Assembly: GCA_003344405.1 (NCBI GenBank)
Contig: NOWV01000010.1
Coordinates: forward strand, 372,001-436,000
DNA from: Trichoplax sp. H2
Taxonomy: Eukaryota > Placozoa > Uniplacotomia > Trichoplacea
DNA length: 64,000 bases
Direction of reading: 5' to 3'
Positions 1 to 13,100 of this stretch are shown here, one piece after another (the first letter of the stretch is position 1; the number at the start of each line of letters is the position of its first letter). The translations under genes were made by a program, and so were the position numbers. Below the pieces are notes generated by a model, which did not search any database, had not been told where the DNA came from, and saw only the letters and a program-made list of their open reading frames with translations.

Positions 1-3000
1 CGTCAACATGCGTAACTATTAAAGTGAGATATTTAATCATGATCACAACTGCAGCTCTTATTTTTGCTTTAAAATATGAGGTATTATTCTATATCATTAT
101 CTAGTTAAATTCTATCATAACGTATGCAATTAATATTAGAGATAAGCTAAAGAAGATAAAAGTATCTTCAAATTATAAATTTACAAAATATCAATTTAAT
201 TCAATTCCCATTCTACTTTTAATATTCGCAATTAATCAGTGAATATGAAAATTCAAATTATGTTTGATTCTTTCGCATAGCTAAATCAACCGTACAATTT
301 CAATATTACTTCCTGTCTTTCATTTCTTTATTTCATTTTCAATGCTATTCATTGCCATCCTTACGGAATAACAAGCAAAAATTGAATGGTGTTCCTGATA
401 TTAACCTTATTGATAGCTGCACTATTCTTGATCTTTTCTACGGTAGAATTCTTCAACTTTATAACATAGTGCATATTTCAATTGCTTCTTTATTTGATAG
501 TGGCACTATAGATATACTGCAATTATTGTTAGTATACAGTATACCGTTGTCATTACTACTATTATTAGAGAATTATTATTACAAGATTCTAGAAGGCATA
601 AACAATGCCAGCTGCACCTGTACTTTAAAAATCTAACAATCCTCAATACATTGATTTCTAAAAGGAAATTAATTTGAAAATTTTTTCCTTTATATGGTAA
701 GTCTGCTACATTGTATGTGGCTGCTGAATCAAGATGAATATCTCCAGAATTACACTATAGGATTGAATTATAAATTTGCCGGAGTAAATAATATGTTTTA
801 TAAATATGCAGTAATTATTACAAGATGATATCCTCATCTAGATGTAATTTATGTCATTGAATAACTATTAAGTGAGGAAATATTAACAATAGTCGGAAAT
901 CGGATTAAAACATTTTTTTCTGTTATTAGAGTGCATATTTTCACAAAGATAGATTAAATAAATCTTCATATCTAGACAGATGTAAAAATCTTCTACTCCA
1001 TTTATTTTATTTCTGTCCTGATAGATATATGAGCCTATCTAAAATTTATTTTTAATTCTACTTAAAAATATATTGTTATCAATCATTCTGAAAGAATAGT
1101 TGTAATGAATCGAGCCTTATTTGAATGATACAATGCCAACTTTAATTAAAAATAGTTATTATTTGACATTAGCAAATTAGTATTCATAGTTTAACTTGAA
1201 TAATAAGGTGTTTGTATTTTGGAGATGTTAACATCAATTCTAGCAAGACTAGCCAAGTAACCATGCTTTAGATAAAAATTAATGTTAAATATTTATATTA
1301 ATCATAGGTTAGCTGAATCTTACTCTAAGTCAATTCTCAAAACTTACAATCTATAAATTATATTACATAAACTTATGCGTGTGCTATCAATAGCAAATAT
1401 TATGATACAGATGACAATCCAAGATGCTTTGCCAGAAAAATCTAATAAAACAGATATTATAAGTAAAATTATTTTTATTAGTCCGACATTAGGCAATTGC
1501 TATTCTGAACCGAATCTACAAGTTCTAGATTCTAAAATATAATTTAAAGGCCTATGCTCTGAATAGGGATGCTTGAATGTTATAGTAAAGATAATAATTT
1601 ATGCTTTAAGCTGATGCCATTATAACACTTATTGTCGTCATAGTATTGTTATAAACAGGAAATTGATAAATAAATTAAGGCTATATAATAATTTAATCGA
1701 TAATATGCCCAGTACCTTAAGTTGAAGTTACAGAGCCTGCTGCAATTTATCGCTTTACTATAAGTATCGTTATTACCGTTCTATTGCTATTGTGCAGTAA
1801 TTATTTATTAATAAGTTTGTGTACTTAATATGTTATGCTTGTATGAAGTCAAATACTCTTTCGACACTTATCTGTATTTCTTAATTAAAGTTTTCTCTAG
1901 ATGTAATCCTTAATTTAAAAATAATACGCACATAGCACAGAATTTAAATCTAATCTTCTATGAAATTAGTAGTAAAGCAATAAGGTCTTTAATCCACTCG
2001 CGCTCAAAGGCTGTATCTAAGGGATATCGTCACATAATATTAACGTAATTGGAAAGGATACGAGAAAGCGAAACATTATAAATCTTTGATATAACACCAA
2101 TTTTAGTCCCAAATAGATATTATTTAACATTAATCGGAACCGTCATTATTTGTTAATTACTAATCGTTTTCCAAATTTTAATTTTATTATGCAATACTTT
2201 CAGCTAATTAATTGAATAGGTAGTTTTATGGTGACAAGGAATTATTATTAGAGTGATGTTAACGTCTGCTCTAGCAAAAATAAGCAAGTCATACTGTGGA
2301 TGAATTAGTAATAATATAGTTATAAGGTATTAGTCTTAGCTAGTTAAACTATTTTGGATAAATCTTATTTTATGTCAAATGTAGAAATTTTGAAATTTAT
2401 TAGTTACGTAAAGAAGAGTTAAGAAAAGGACTTCATTTTTTACTTATTTGATATAAAATGCATATTTTAAATGTATTTTAAGTAATTATGCAACATCAGT
2501 TTGATTCAGAATAGATATATCTACTTAGTTAATAAAATTACGTTTAACATGTATTAATTTATAGACGTGTCGTAATACCAAGCAAGATAGGCTTAATTAA
2601 TTAAAATATTTATAAATAAGGTACCGGTAATCACTGTAATTTGTTGTGATATATTGTAAGAATAATTTAAGGAGAGAGCTGATAAATATATTGACAGTGA
2701 ATAAGGTAACTTACCTTAAGGCTATATTATTTACATTTATAAAAGGCTAGCTATTAACTGCAGATCTGCTGTTTCTGCAATTTCTATGAATTAGATTATC
2801 TTTTGGATCTTTGTATTGATGATCTGGCTAAAACCTGATCCAGGCTATTATACATAATAACCGACCAAAGTCCGAATTAAGAGCAAAAATATTAGAATTT
2901 CGGGCTTTAACCGGCTATGCCAGTGCTTTAAGTATAGTATTAATCAGATTAATAGATTTTATTGCTCTATGGCAGTGTTTAGAAATGTACTGAAGTGACT

Positions 3001-3838
3001 GCACAACTACACACTAATCACATATACGTTGATTCTAATAACGTAATTCACTACAAAATTGACTTTCTATAAGTAACAATCACAAAGTTTGCGTGATCAA
3101 TTTAATCGAATATATACGGTACCCAGTACTCGTATTTATTTGTTTTGTTATATTATATTTTAGGTTAAACGACAATTAACTCAGTTTTTACTTTTTGTCA
3201 ATATTTCGGAAACCTATTTCGATTGCATAAAATACTGTACCATACAATCATTCTAAAATATAATGGATGATGCATCACATGGTCTAACTCAAAAATATAG
3301 CTATACTACATTGTATATAATCGAAATATGCTTGTGCATAGGAAGCGAAGACTTAAATTGATTGCTGCATTGCTTTAGAAAGTGATCTGACAAAAATAAG
3401 CACTATTCCTGTACTGGTCAAATTGAATCCATAGTGTTGAAATACGGCTAGATGATCTGCTATTGATAATTATAAATTACTGTAGTTATTTATTCTCCGA
3501 ATAATCAACTCTCATAGTAGCAAAATTTGTCTACAGTATTTAGCAATGTGCCAATGGAATTCGAGCATACTACATAATAAGCTACGATATCCCTGCCAGG
3601 GTTCGACATCGGATAATGTCGATAATTGTGATCAGTGAATTGGTTACAGATAATTAAATTATTGTTAACACATTTTTACCGTTAATCCTAAGAAGAAAAA
3701 TTGGCTATTCTCAGAAATTGATAATAAATTATTTCTTCGACTTTCAATATAGATTATTCAAGTTTCTATCGATAAATCATTCATTTTTGCAGTAAAGATT
3801 TCATGGCAGATAAATTTGTATGCAAGATTTGAATTATC
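1..3838. other. gene-poor AT-rich intergenic stretch
   Basis: I see no open frame here with recognisable protein similarity and no RNA gene. The sequence is very AT-rich. The short open frame at 352-636 is low-complexity and hydrophobic and looks fortuitous. Segments near 1140-1265 and 2105-2300 share short stretches, such as a GATGTTAAC...TCTAGCAA pattern, which suggests old duplicated sequence. Confidence 0.5.
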
Positions 3839-4940
3839 ATGGTTAAATCTGTTGTCGTATTTTTTCTAGCGATATGTCAGATATCTATGGCTTCAAGGTT
3901 GACTGAGCTGGATTGCAATATAACTAGCAATAAGCCCTCAATTACGAAATCAATTTTAGACATCGTGATGCATCCTATGGTCTTTCGATCAAGTATAGAA
4001 TTTTTTTCACTGGTTCATCACAGAGCCAGAAACTTGCTAACGATATGACTATTGCAGTATACAAAAGAAATGGGATACCCTCTTACTCATTTACCTCCAG
4101 GGTTTACAGTGCTGTCGAATGGTTTGCCGTTAATATTGGCCAAACCTGATAGGAATATCACTAATACTACCATGCAGATGGTATGAGTAAATTCAGAAAC
4201 AGATTTCACTGATCACTGTAAACGGGATAAAAAGTATCATTGCTTATTTGTTCAATACTTCTCTAGCTGAACTACACAGTAACAGCAAAACGCGAATATA
4301 TGTATGTTCTGAAAGCTGATATTTTTACAAAGATCACAACAAGGTGATTCGTGTCGACGTCAACGCGACATCTTGGTTTGAGTTTTACATAATTTTAGCG
4401 TACATGGTCTCATTTCTGATTGTATCCAAGTTATTTCTTTAGACTTCCCATAATTATCATTCTTTAATTAACACCATCGCCACTATAAATGGCGACAAAT
4501 GATTCGTACATCTAAATTACTTGATTTCGCGAGTATTGTGAAGGTATTCATTATTTACAGATGTGTTCCAGAAAGGGAGCATTACCAAATACTTGTGGTT
4601 ATACTGATATTAATTTTGCTTTGGATATTTCTATACCAATCTATGTGGCTATACGCATATTTCATACTGGTATCTTGGGAATTTGATCTTCCTCATTTAT
4701 GGTTTTTCAAGCAAGCATTTGTCACGTTATCTACAAGGCCAGATTTCTTCGCTTGCAGTTGCCTTGTGCTATTAATATATTGCAAGGTGTTATTATCATC
4801 TTTGTTATCGTCTATACAGTATTATAATACGAGATAAGCTACGGTATTACCATATAATCCGGGGAGTTATACATAGTATGAGAGAGAAAGTAGACAGTGG
4901 AAAAAGGGAGTAATAATATTTTATTTAAGTAGTCCCTGGT
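3839..4940 (+). pseudogene. first copy of a decayed ~1.1-kb tandem duplication
   Basis: This stretch aligns by eye with 4941-5975 at an offset of about 1,100 bp. Paired landmarks are 3885/4990, 3946/5054, 4100/5205, 4270/5368 and 4520/5620. It holds a 69-residue frame (3839-4048) with a hydrophobic, signal-like N-terminus, and a 112-residue frame (4499-4837) with long hydrophobic runs (VVILILILLWIFLYQ). Frames are broken between them. A membrane protein, perhaps a seven-helix receptor, is possible from the hydrophobic pattern after a basic segment, but I cannot identify the family. Some of this could instead be exons of a live gene. Confidence 0.35.
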
Positions 4941-5975
4941 ATTACAACAACTCCGGCGATGTTGCGACAGTATTACAAATATCTACAGCTTCGCAGTTCA
5001 CTCGGGCGGGTTGAGATCTGATACCTGTAGAGAATGGTACAGCCTCAACTAATAAATTAACGATCGGAGTCATGATCTACCTACCGCTTTTTGTTGGAGT
5101 ACACAATTTTGATTAATCATCTATCCTCGAATACTGCCGATCATTTTTCTAACAGTACAAGTTTCGTGGCATACAATGAAAAAGGTTTCACTCTTACACA
5201 CTTGCTGCTACAGTCTACCTTTCTGCTCATGGCTTGCCAGGATATTTAACCAATTCTACTAAGACAGTAGCCGTAGCTAACCTGCGACTTATATGTACAT
5301 ATGCTTCTTTGCGTGATCGTTTGGAATGAACATTTCATCGGTTATTTATTGAATTATCCACTAGTTGAACTACCTTACAGTAAAACGCCGCTATACGCGT
5401 ATGTGAGTTCTATTAGCTACTGCTTTTAAAAATTTCAAGATAAATAGATCAGTACCGATTTTTTATTCAATTTATTGATTCCAAATTGCAGTCTATTTTC
5501 TTTATGCACTCTCTTTATATTTTGTTTTCAAATTCTTACTTTCCATTTTCTATAATCATCATCCTGTAAATAATGGTATGAGGTTTATAAGCGGCTAATA
5601 AATGGTTTGCACTTCAATATCATTCCGTTTCGCAATAATCGTGAAGGCACTCATCTACAGAAGCGTTGCGGAAAAAAAGCAATAATAATTACTTTTAGCG
5701 ATGCTGAAATTAATTCTGCTTTGGATATTTCATTACTAGTCTATAACGTGTTATCATTTCAGTACATCGATTCCCATCGAGATCTTCTGCTTTACACTGA
5801 TGCACTTCCTGTAATATTTATAAGATCAGCATTGCTAGCTTACAGAATTAAATATCTGCATACAACTACAACCACAAACTTTGTTTGTGGGCCTATACTT
5901 GTTACAAAGTATTTTATTGTTGATAATCATGTGTACTATAAAAAACACAGATGCTTAACATTCCCCAAATTCTAA
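4941..5975 (+). pseudogene. second copy of the decayed ~1.1-kb tandem duplication
   Basis: This is the downstream partner of 3839-4940. The frame-shifted reading FAIIVKALIYRSVAEKK near 5625 corresponds to FASIVKVFIIYRCVPERE near 4520. The DNA word GCTTTGGATATTTC is shared exactly (4618 and 5718). The 122-residue open frame at 5607-5975 is in a different frame from the aligned peptide, so I read this copy as disrupted. No function is assigned. Confidence 0.35.
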
Positions 5976-7147
5976 ACTGCCTAAAAGTGTCTAATGATTG
6001 GTTCACATCTTCTATGAAGGATGCTTTTGCGAAATCTTACACTAGTTCCGCTTACATGTATTTATTTATGCTATTGCTTTCAAAGTGAATGACTTTAATA
6101 CCAAATCCAAAGGTTGCTATAAATATTTTCTCGTAATCTATTTTACCACAGCTTTTATTAATCTCTTCTACCTCTTGACGTATTTACTGTAATTGCTAGC
6201 GGTGTAGCTACTGCCACACTAAGCTACTGCGCATATACAGTAGATGTAGTGGCTAATACTAACGCTACTCTGGCTTTATTCTAAATGATGCAAAATCGCT
6301 GCTATCCTCTCATCAAAATACAATACGAATAACACCTTTATAAAAGCAAATAAAATGATTCACTGTCAATTTTGTCACCGATCAAGAGCGAACGTATTGC
6401 AATAATTATTTTATAGACATGTCGTACTCGAACTCTTAATCATACATTTAATCGAGTCTGCTCTCATCTTTTTTTGGATCGTATCATAGCTTGATATCAG
6501 AAAAATCGATTAAAATATAACAGGTCATTAAAACGCCTAATTTATTGAAAATTAGTCGGGAAAAAACTTCGTGATATGCACTACTTGGCTTATATTCATA
6601 ATCAATATAGCTCAAATTAATTAATGGCTTGTACCAGCACCATGTAATAAAAAGGTATTTAGCTCTGGTTGAATTTAAATGACTAATATCGTTATCATTA
6701 CCAAAAAAGTACGACCATAACTCGATGCAAAGATATACTGGGATAACTAAAATTTACAGATAACATAAAAATAATTGAATATACGATCAAAATACATCAA
6801 TAACAATTATATGATCTAATACTGTTCAATATCAAGTATCATCAGGAAGTATATGTCAGTCAAGGCACTGCATAATGTAATAGTGGCAATGTGAAATTGA
6901 TGTATCCCATTATATTCATACTCAATGGAGTAGCTACTGCACCACGTACAGTAATTTTTAAACTTAAAATAACTTACAAGATCTTATAAGGATACTAAAG
7001 CAGAATATGAATGTTAATATGATCACTTAAAGAATTTGGCACATGGTAGTCATGGTTGCGCTTCCTAACAAAGCAATTGTTACATCAAGGCAGTAAGAGT
7101 GACAATATGTATACATACATTTGTCTACTTCTCATAGCCTTATAATT
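5976..7147. other. intergenic, 3' flank of ECM29
   Basis: No coding similarity was seen on either strand. The last part presumably holds the 3' untranslated region and polyadenylation site of the minus-strand ECM29 gene, whose stop codon is at 7148-7150. Confidence 0.4.
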
Positions 7148-10100
7148 TTACAAAGACTTAAGAATTTGGTTGGCTCTTTCACTAAGCGGAGTCCGTGAAT
7201 CAGTCGATAAAGCTTTTAATCTAACTATAAGTAGTTGATAATTTTCATCCTTCACCAACTTTTTCATTCGGTCCACTATTATGTTAATCAAGAAATAATT
7301 TCTGTTAAATGTAACTAGTATCCAGGGGCATTTCATGAATGTATAAATTAGTTAATCGTAAAGTATGTGTCGTTATGCCTCTTTAACACTTATATAGCGA
7401 CTGCACTCGAATGTTTCATACTAACCGCTTAGTTGTTTACATATTTGTTCCAGTAACTTCAAAGCACAAATTTTCACAGCTATGTACTTTTCATCTAGTA
7501 CAAAATATTAACGTATCATGCATTGTATTTACCCTATTGCAGTGGATTATTCTATGATCTTACATAATCAAATCCATACGTTTTAAAAAACTTGATTCAT
7601 TAATTATATATAACATAATTGCAATCATTACAGTACCATGAAATAATTATCGGCTAATGTCTACTGAATTAAGATAGGTACATTAGTTTAAATTAGTCAT
7701 AGAAATATACCAAGATTGTATCTCAGAGTGACTTCTGGTAAGCTAATAGCTTTTAATAGTAATGCGTAAAGTGATTTTCAAAGCTCAATATAGATAAATT
7801 TGTTCTACTACACAATGCGTTTATTATTTTAGATAAATAGTAATTAATTACTGACCTAAACAATCCAAAGTCGGTAACAGTACGTTCGACAATACAGTTT
7901 CCCACATCTCATCCGTAGTATCATTGTTGCATGCCCTTTGAAATTGAGGTATAGGGATAGTTAATTTAATCTGGAATTCTATCTATTACCAGAGTATTAT
8001 ACTTAGAATAATATTGGTAAGTGAACACTAGTAAACTCTACCTTTCCAAAAAATTTTCTGCAGCTAACAAAATTGGCATCTGAACTTTCCACGTATTTTT
8101 TACAAGTGAAGAGGACATCAGTACTATGTACTCTTTCATAATATCTATCAATTTGTATAAAAATTTAAAGTACTTAGCAATTTTAATAGTTGATCAATTA
8201 ATACGGTTCACTAAAATAATAATAAAGATAATTATACTTATATAACCTCAAACTCACCTGGTGAAGTGATAGAATCATGCCATGCGTTACCTAGACATTC
8301 AAAAATGCATGCTTTTAATTCGATGTTGCCTTCTTCCTTCTTGCGTTTTTCACCCTCATTACAGCTCTAGATAAGTGTTTTTGTAAGCAATAAATTATTG
8401 ACTACGAAATATAAAAGGACTACTGAAAGTTATCCATTTTATCTTGCAAATGATACTAATCTGATATTGATCTATTAACAATCTACAGATTACCTCTGAT
8501 TCTTCAAGATAAGGGATAACGATAGATTTAAATTCAACGAATTTATTAATCTTGAATACTTTTAAAAGTGTTGTTAGAGACTTCATAGCAATCATCTTAT
8601 ACGAAACATTTGATCTACGACATTCCCGCACAAATTTGTCTATAATCTAAAGGTAAAGAAGATATTATTATGAAATTAATATTGATAGTGTTGACTGAGA
8701 CAACATTACCAACCGCATTGATTGTAGCATTTTTACTATCTTCTTTTTGTTCTTCTAATGTATTTCTAAAAATATGTTAACAAAACGGATATAAATCATA
8801 GTGAAGATATACAATTGAGTAACATGAATCAACGTAATCTAAGACATCGTATGAAATATGAAAGCTGTCTACATGTTAATATTACATGTTAGCCTTGCAT
8901 AAAGAGGTAATAGCGTGGAGAACTGATTCCTATTATAAAATATTACAAAAATAGAAATATTAAATAAGATGTAATCGCTATCCTTCATAAGTTAGTAATT
9001 AAATTATGTTGTGGTAATACCTTGCCATCCCATACAGAGCCTGATAAAGCTAACTGAAGTGCTTCCAATGTATTAGTAAGGCTTACTAAGGGTAGTTCAC
9101 TGTCTACACAGCATAAAGATAATGTTTATCTTTCTTAAACTAGCAATATAAATATGGGATTGGTAATAGTATTAAAGAAATTTTTACTTTGTTTATCTGC
9201 AAGTGTCATGATTGATTTAGCTGCTTTTTCACGCGTTTTCCATGACTGCGATGATATACACTTGCAACTTATATCCAAAATTCCATCACGATATAATCGA
9301 ATTCCTCCCTCCATACCTAAAGGTTCGATATCAGTAACATACAAATACATGTATATTGTATAGTATTCTATTGAGTAAAAAAATTTATCGCTAAACTATG
9401 ATACTCTATCGTTAAAATGATTGTTCCTACCAGGAGTATTTTCTATCCATAATTCCTTCCACATCGATTTTAGGGTACTGTCTGAATCTGGAGCAAATTA
9501 GAACAAAAATAAATTGATAGTGAATCAAATGCAAAGCATATCATAGATTGAGGGATAAGAAAAAAGTAATTTTACCATTGTGATGCATAGCGAAAAATAT
9601 TAACGGCATCACTTCTGAGCGATAATTTTTGAATAATTCACTAGCGTATTCAGATATAGCACGAAGTACCAAGCCACAGTAGTTTTCACCTTCCTCATTG
9701 TCTTAAAAATAATAATCAATATATATTATAAAGTCTAACCTATTATCACGCGTTTGCATAACAATTATTACAGAACGCTAAATAGCCTTCTTTATTAATA
9801 GTATTACCACTCTCAAAATAGCCTTCTTTTAATATAGTGAATTGCTTAGACACGGTATTCTCCTTTGCAATCTATATCATAATGATGCAAATAAGCGGGA
9901 TTTTGACAATGTGTTTTTCACACATGCGGCAATCACTTATCAAAAAACTATGGTTTCTACTGGTAGCGTCAGTTATCAGTGATTGAAATTTTGTAATTCT
10001 TAAATTTAGCCCTTCAATTGAGGAAGATCTAGTTATAATTAGTACCGTAAAACTAAACAGATAGACTGATATCCTGCTATAAAAAATCCTTGAATTTGGC

Positions 10101-13100
10101 GTATGTACTTAAATAAATAAATAACATCTACAGTACATCGTAGAATGAAAACATGGAGTTCGCGTATATATTATTGTGCTGCCAGTGTAGCAGTTGCTCA
10201 CATAAAAATATTAAACGCGTTATTATAGCAAATTTCTACTCACAAGAAAATTGTCTGATGATATATTACTTAAAATTTCAATAATCTCAAAGTTGACATA
10301 ATCGTTGGTATAACCTTAACTAAGTGGCCGATGGCTGAGGCATAAGCCTTTGATATTGATAAATTTCTATCCTTTGGAGCATTAGAGAAGGCTTTTAATA
10401 GGCGACCTGCAGAGTCATGATACCTGGTGAGTGTGATATAACATTGCAAACATCATTTAAATGAATTTTATTTAAATGAGTCTCATTGCCTGCATGTGGT
10501 CGCAATTCCTTTGTTTTCAGATTAACAAGTTGTATCACAAAATGAGAACAACCAGCCTAATTTACATTCATTGTTATATTTTAATATTTTCTCTTCAATA
10601 TCGGATAGTTAAGATACGCGGACTTTACAGTTCAACAATTGAGATAAAAATTTATGTACATGTTAACATGATTTTACCTTGGTGCCTACACCTATACCAT
10701 GCCTGATAAGAGGAACAAGCTTGGGAATGAGTTCAGTTAAAATTTCTTCATCAATGTAATCAATGCACTATAATAATACATACGTTTAATACAGGGAATA
10801 TTGCATGTTAAATGATGTATTGTGATAGAGCTTATAGTTAAATAAATAAATATGTACCAGTTTTACGGTATCCATCATGGGGGATGATTTCGAGGCTGAT
10901 ACACGATGACTATCCAACTATAACATTGATTTAATTTAAAAAAAAATGATTGAGTATTCGATCATACAAATAAAAAACGAAGGATTTTCTCAGTCTTTTG
11001 AAACTCACTAGTTCTTGCGAGTCTTTATTACGCAGTTGCAGATATAAATAGTTCATAACCTATATAACGCAAATATTAATCATGCATTCTCTCTAGTATC
11101 AGATCATTCGTAAATTAAAAAATAAGATCTTTACCTGTGGTTCGAGCGAACTTAGGGATTCTATCATGGTCGGTATCAAGACGGCTATGTGCGGTTTAAG
11201 TGTAGCTGCCTATCGTTTTAACATTCAGTTAGTAGGAAATTACGTAATCGTTTCAAAACTAAATCATATAGCATTGACTTACTGCTTTTTTACCAATTTC
11301 AACAACCGTATTAAGGCTGAACATCCAAATATTTTGTAGCGTGCCAATGATAAACGATTCATTAAATATATACCTTATATACAATATAGATACTAATCAA
11401 TGTAATTTGAAACCATGATATTAACCTAATAGCTCTGATTTCTTCAGCTCGGCTACCAATGCCTTTATTAGATAGCAAAATAGGTAAAACACTATCGACA
11501 ACTTCATGGCTTGCTTTGCTACTCAAATCGCTGCTAATTTTTATTGTAACCTACATAAAATTCGAGATAAAATATTTGATTATACTCACTTTGATCGATA
11601 AAAATCAGCTATCATAAGATTCTACATCATGTCATATTAACCTTGATTAGAGTTTGGCAGGAAACTGCAGCCGCCTTACGAACCGTTTCCTGTTATTAAA
11701 CCATTAGGGCTTCATTATAAATTCATATTACATAATATTGTCATATTATAAAAATACGTACGTTACAACGTGCAAAGCAAAAATATTTCGCAATTACACG
11801 ATATAATTACAACTTATCTTACTTTTATATCGTCCAAAACTAGAAGGCAAGATTCCCATAATTTAGGCAAATAAGTTATAATACTGTCGATGGATCGACC
11901 ACTTAACAAATCACTTACGGCTAGACAACTATAATAAAAGCATTACATCATGAATTATAAGGCCATTTACAGAAAACAATTTTTAATATTTATCAGGACC
12001 TCCAGATGAAAGTTAATGAGTTGGAAAATTCACCTCGATTCTCTCACTCTCCAAAATTTATTCGTTAAATTCTTCGATAAATCTTTAGCAATTTCTACCA
12101 TATATTTATCGACTATCTTGGTATCGGGCACTAAAGCAGACCAGATGCTATTCATTGATTTTTGGATTTTGGGATCGTAACGATAACTTCATAAAATAAC
12201 AAGATGAAAACTGAATATTTAATATTAAGGTTATAATTATTAGTAACAACGTTAAGACGATCATTTAGGTACCGGAATAATCTTGGAATTAGTTTTGGTA
12301 AATATGGTTCTAATTCTTTTCTAGCTTGACTAGCGATTGAAGAAAATCCGATTGCTGCACCCTATTTATAATCAATCATAAGTTCAAAGGGAGTGATACA
12401 ACTGATGACAGAGTAGTGGTAACTTAGAGTTACATGTTAGAAATGTGAATCGACTATGGACGATAACATGGTCTTTGAAAGCGCAATACGAAATCTTGCA
12501 TTTAATTCTAAAGTTCTGTACGCACAATACATTGAATTTAGAGTCACCCGTGTCATACGTTCTGTGTATAAACTCTGCAGTACATCATACAGTAGACTAC
12601 ACATATATATTAAATTGATTTAACGGACTCGTAGAAAGAGATATAAGAATGTTAATACGCTGTATTCATTAAGAAGGAAATAAGTGCGTGTCCTATGCAA
12701 ATCCAGATGAAGGATAGCTTATGGTCGATCAACGAAAAACAGCCCACATGTTACATCTATCAATATAAATAATAATAGTGAAATATATTGTTGTACCTTA
12801 CGAGAATTCCACAATGCATTATGATTTGCTAAATGCATAAATTTATAAATTAAATCCGGTCGATTCAGATCAGTTGCGACAGCACATAACTCTTTGTATG
12901 TTGACATGCTAGAGCTGCAAAAATAAGTATTACGCTACTGCTTAAAATTGATATAGGATAAATAAACTTAAACTTTTATAATCGTGAAAGGTAACATACC
13001 CTTCCGGAGTTTCACCGACTTCATTGTTTTTGAATACGACAGTATCGGATGTGACATGTGCACCCGCCCTTTTAATAAAACCGCATAAAAATTTTAAAAT

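Noticed and set aside
9154-9363. 69-codon plus-strand frame
   Set aside because: It is antisense to the ECM29 exon carrying [10 protein letters not shown] and [15 protein letters not shown].
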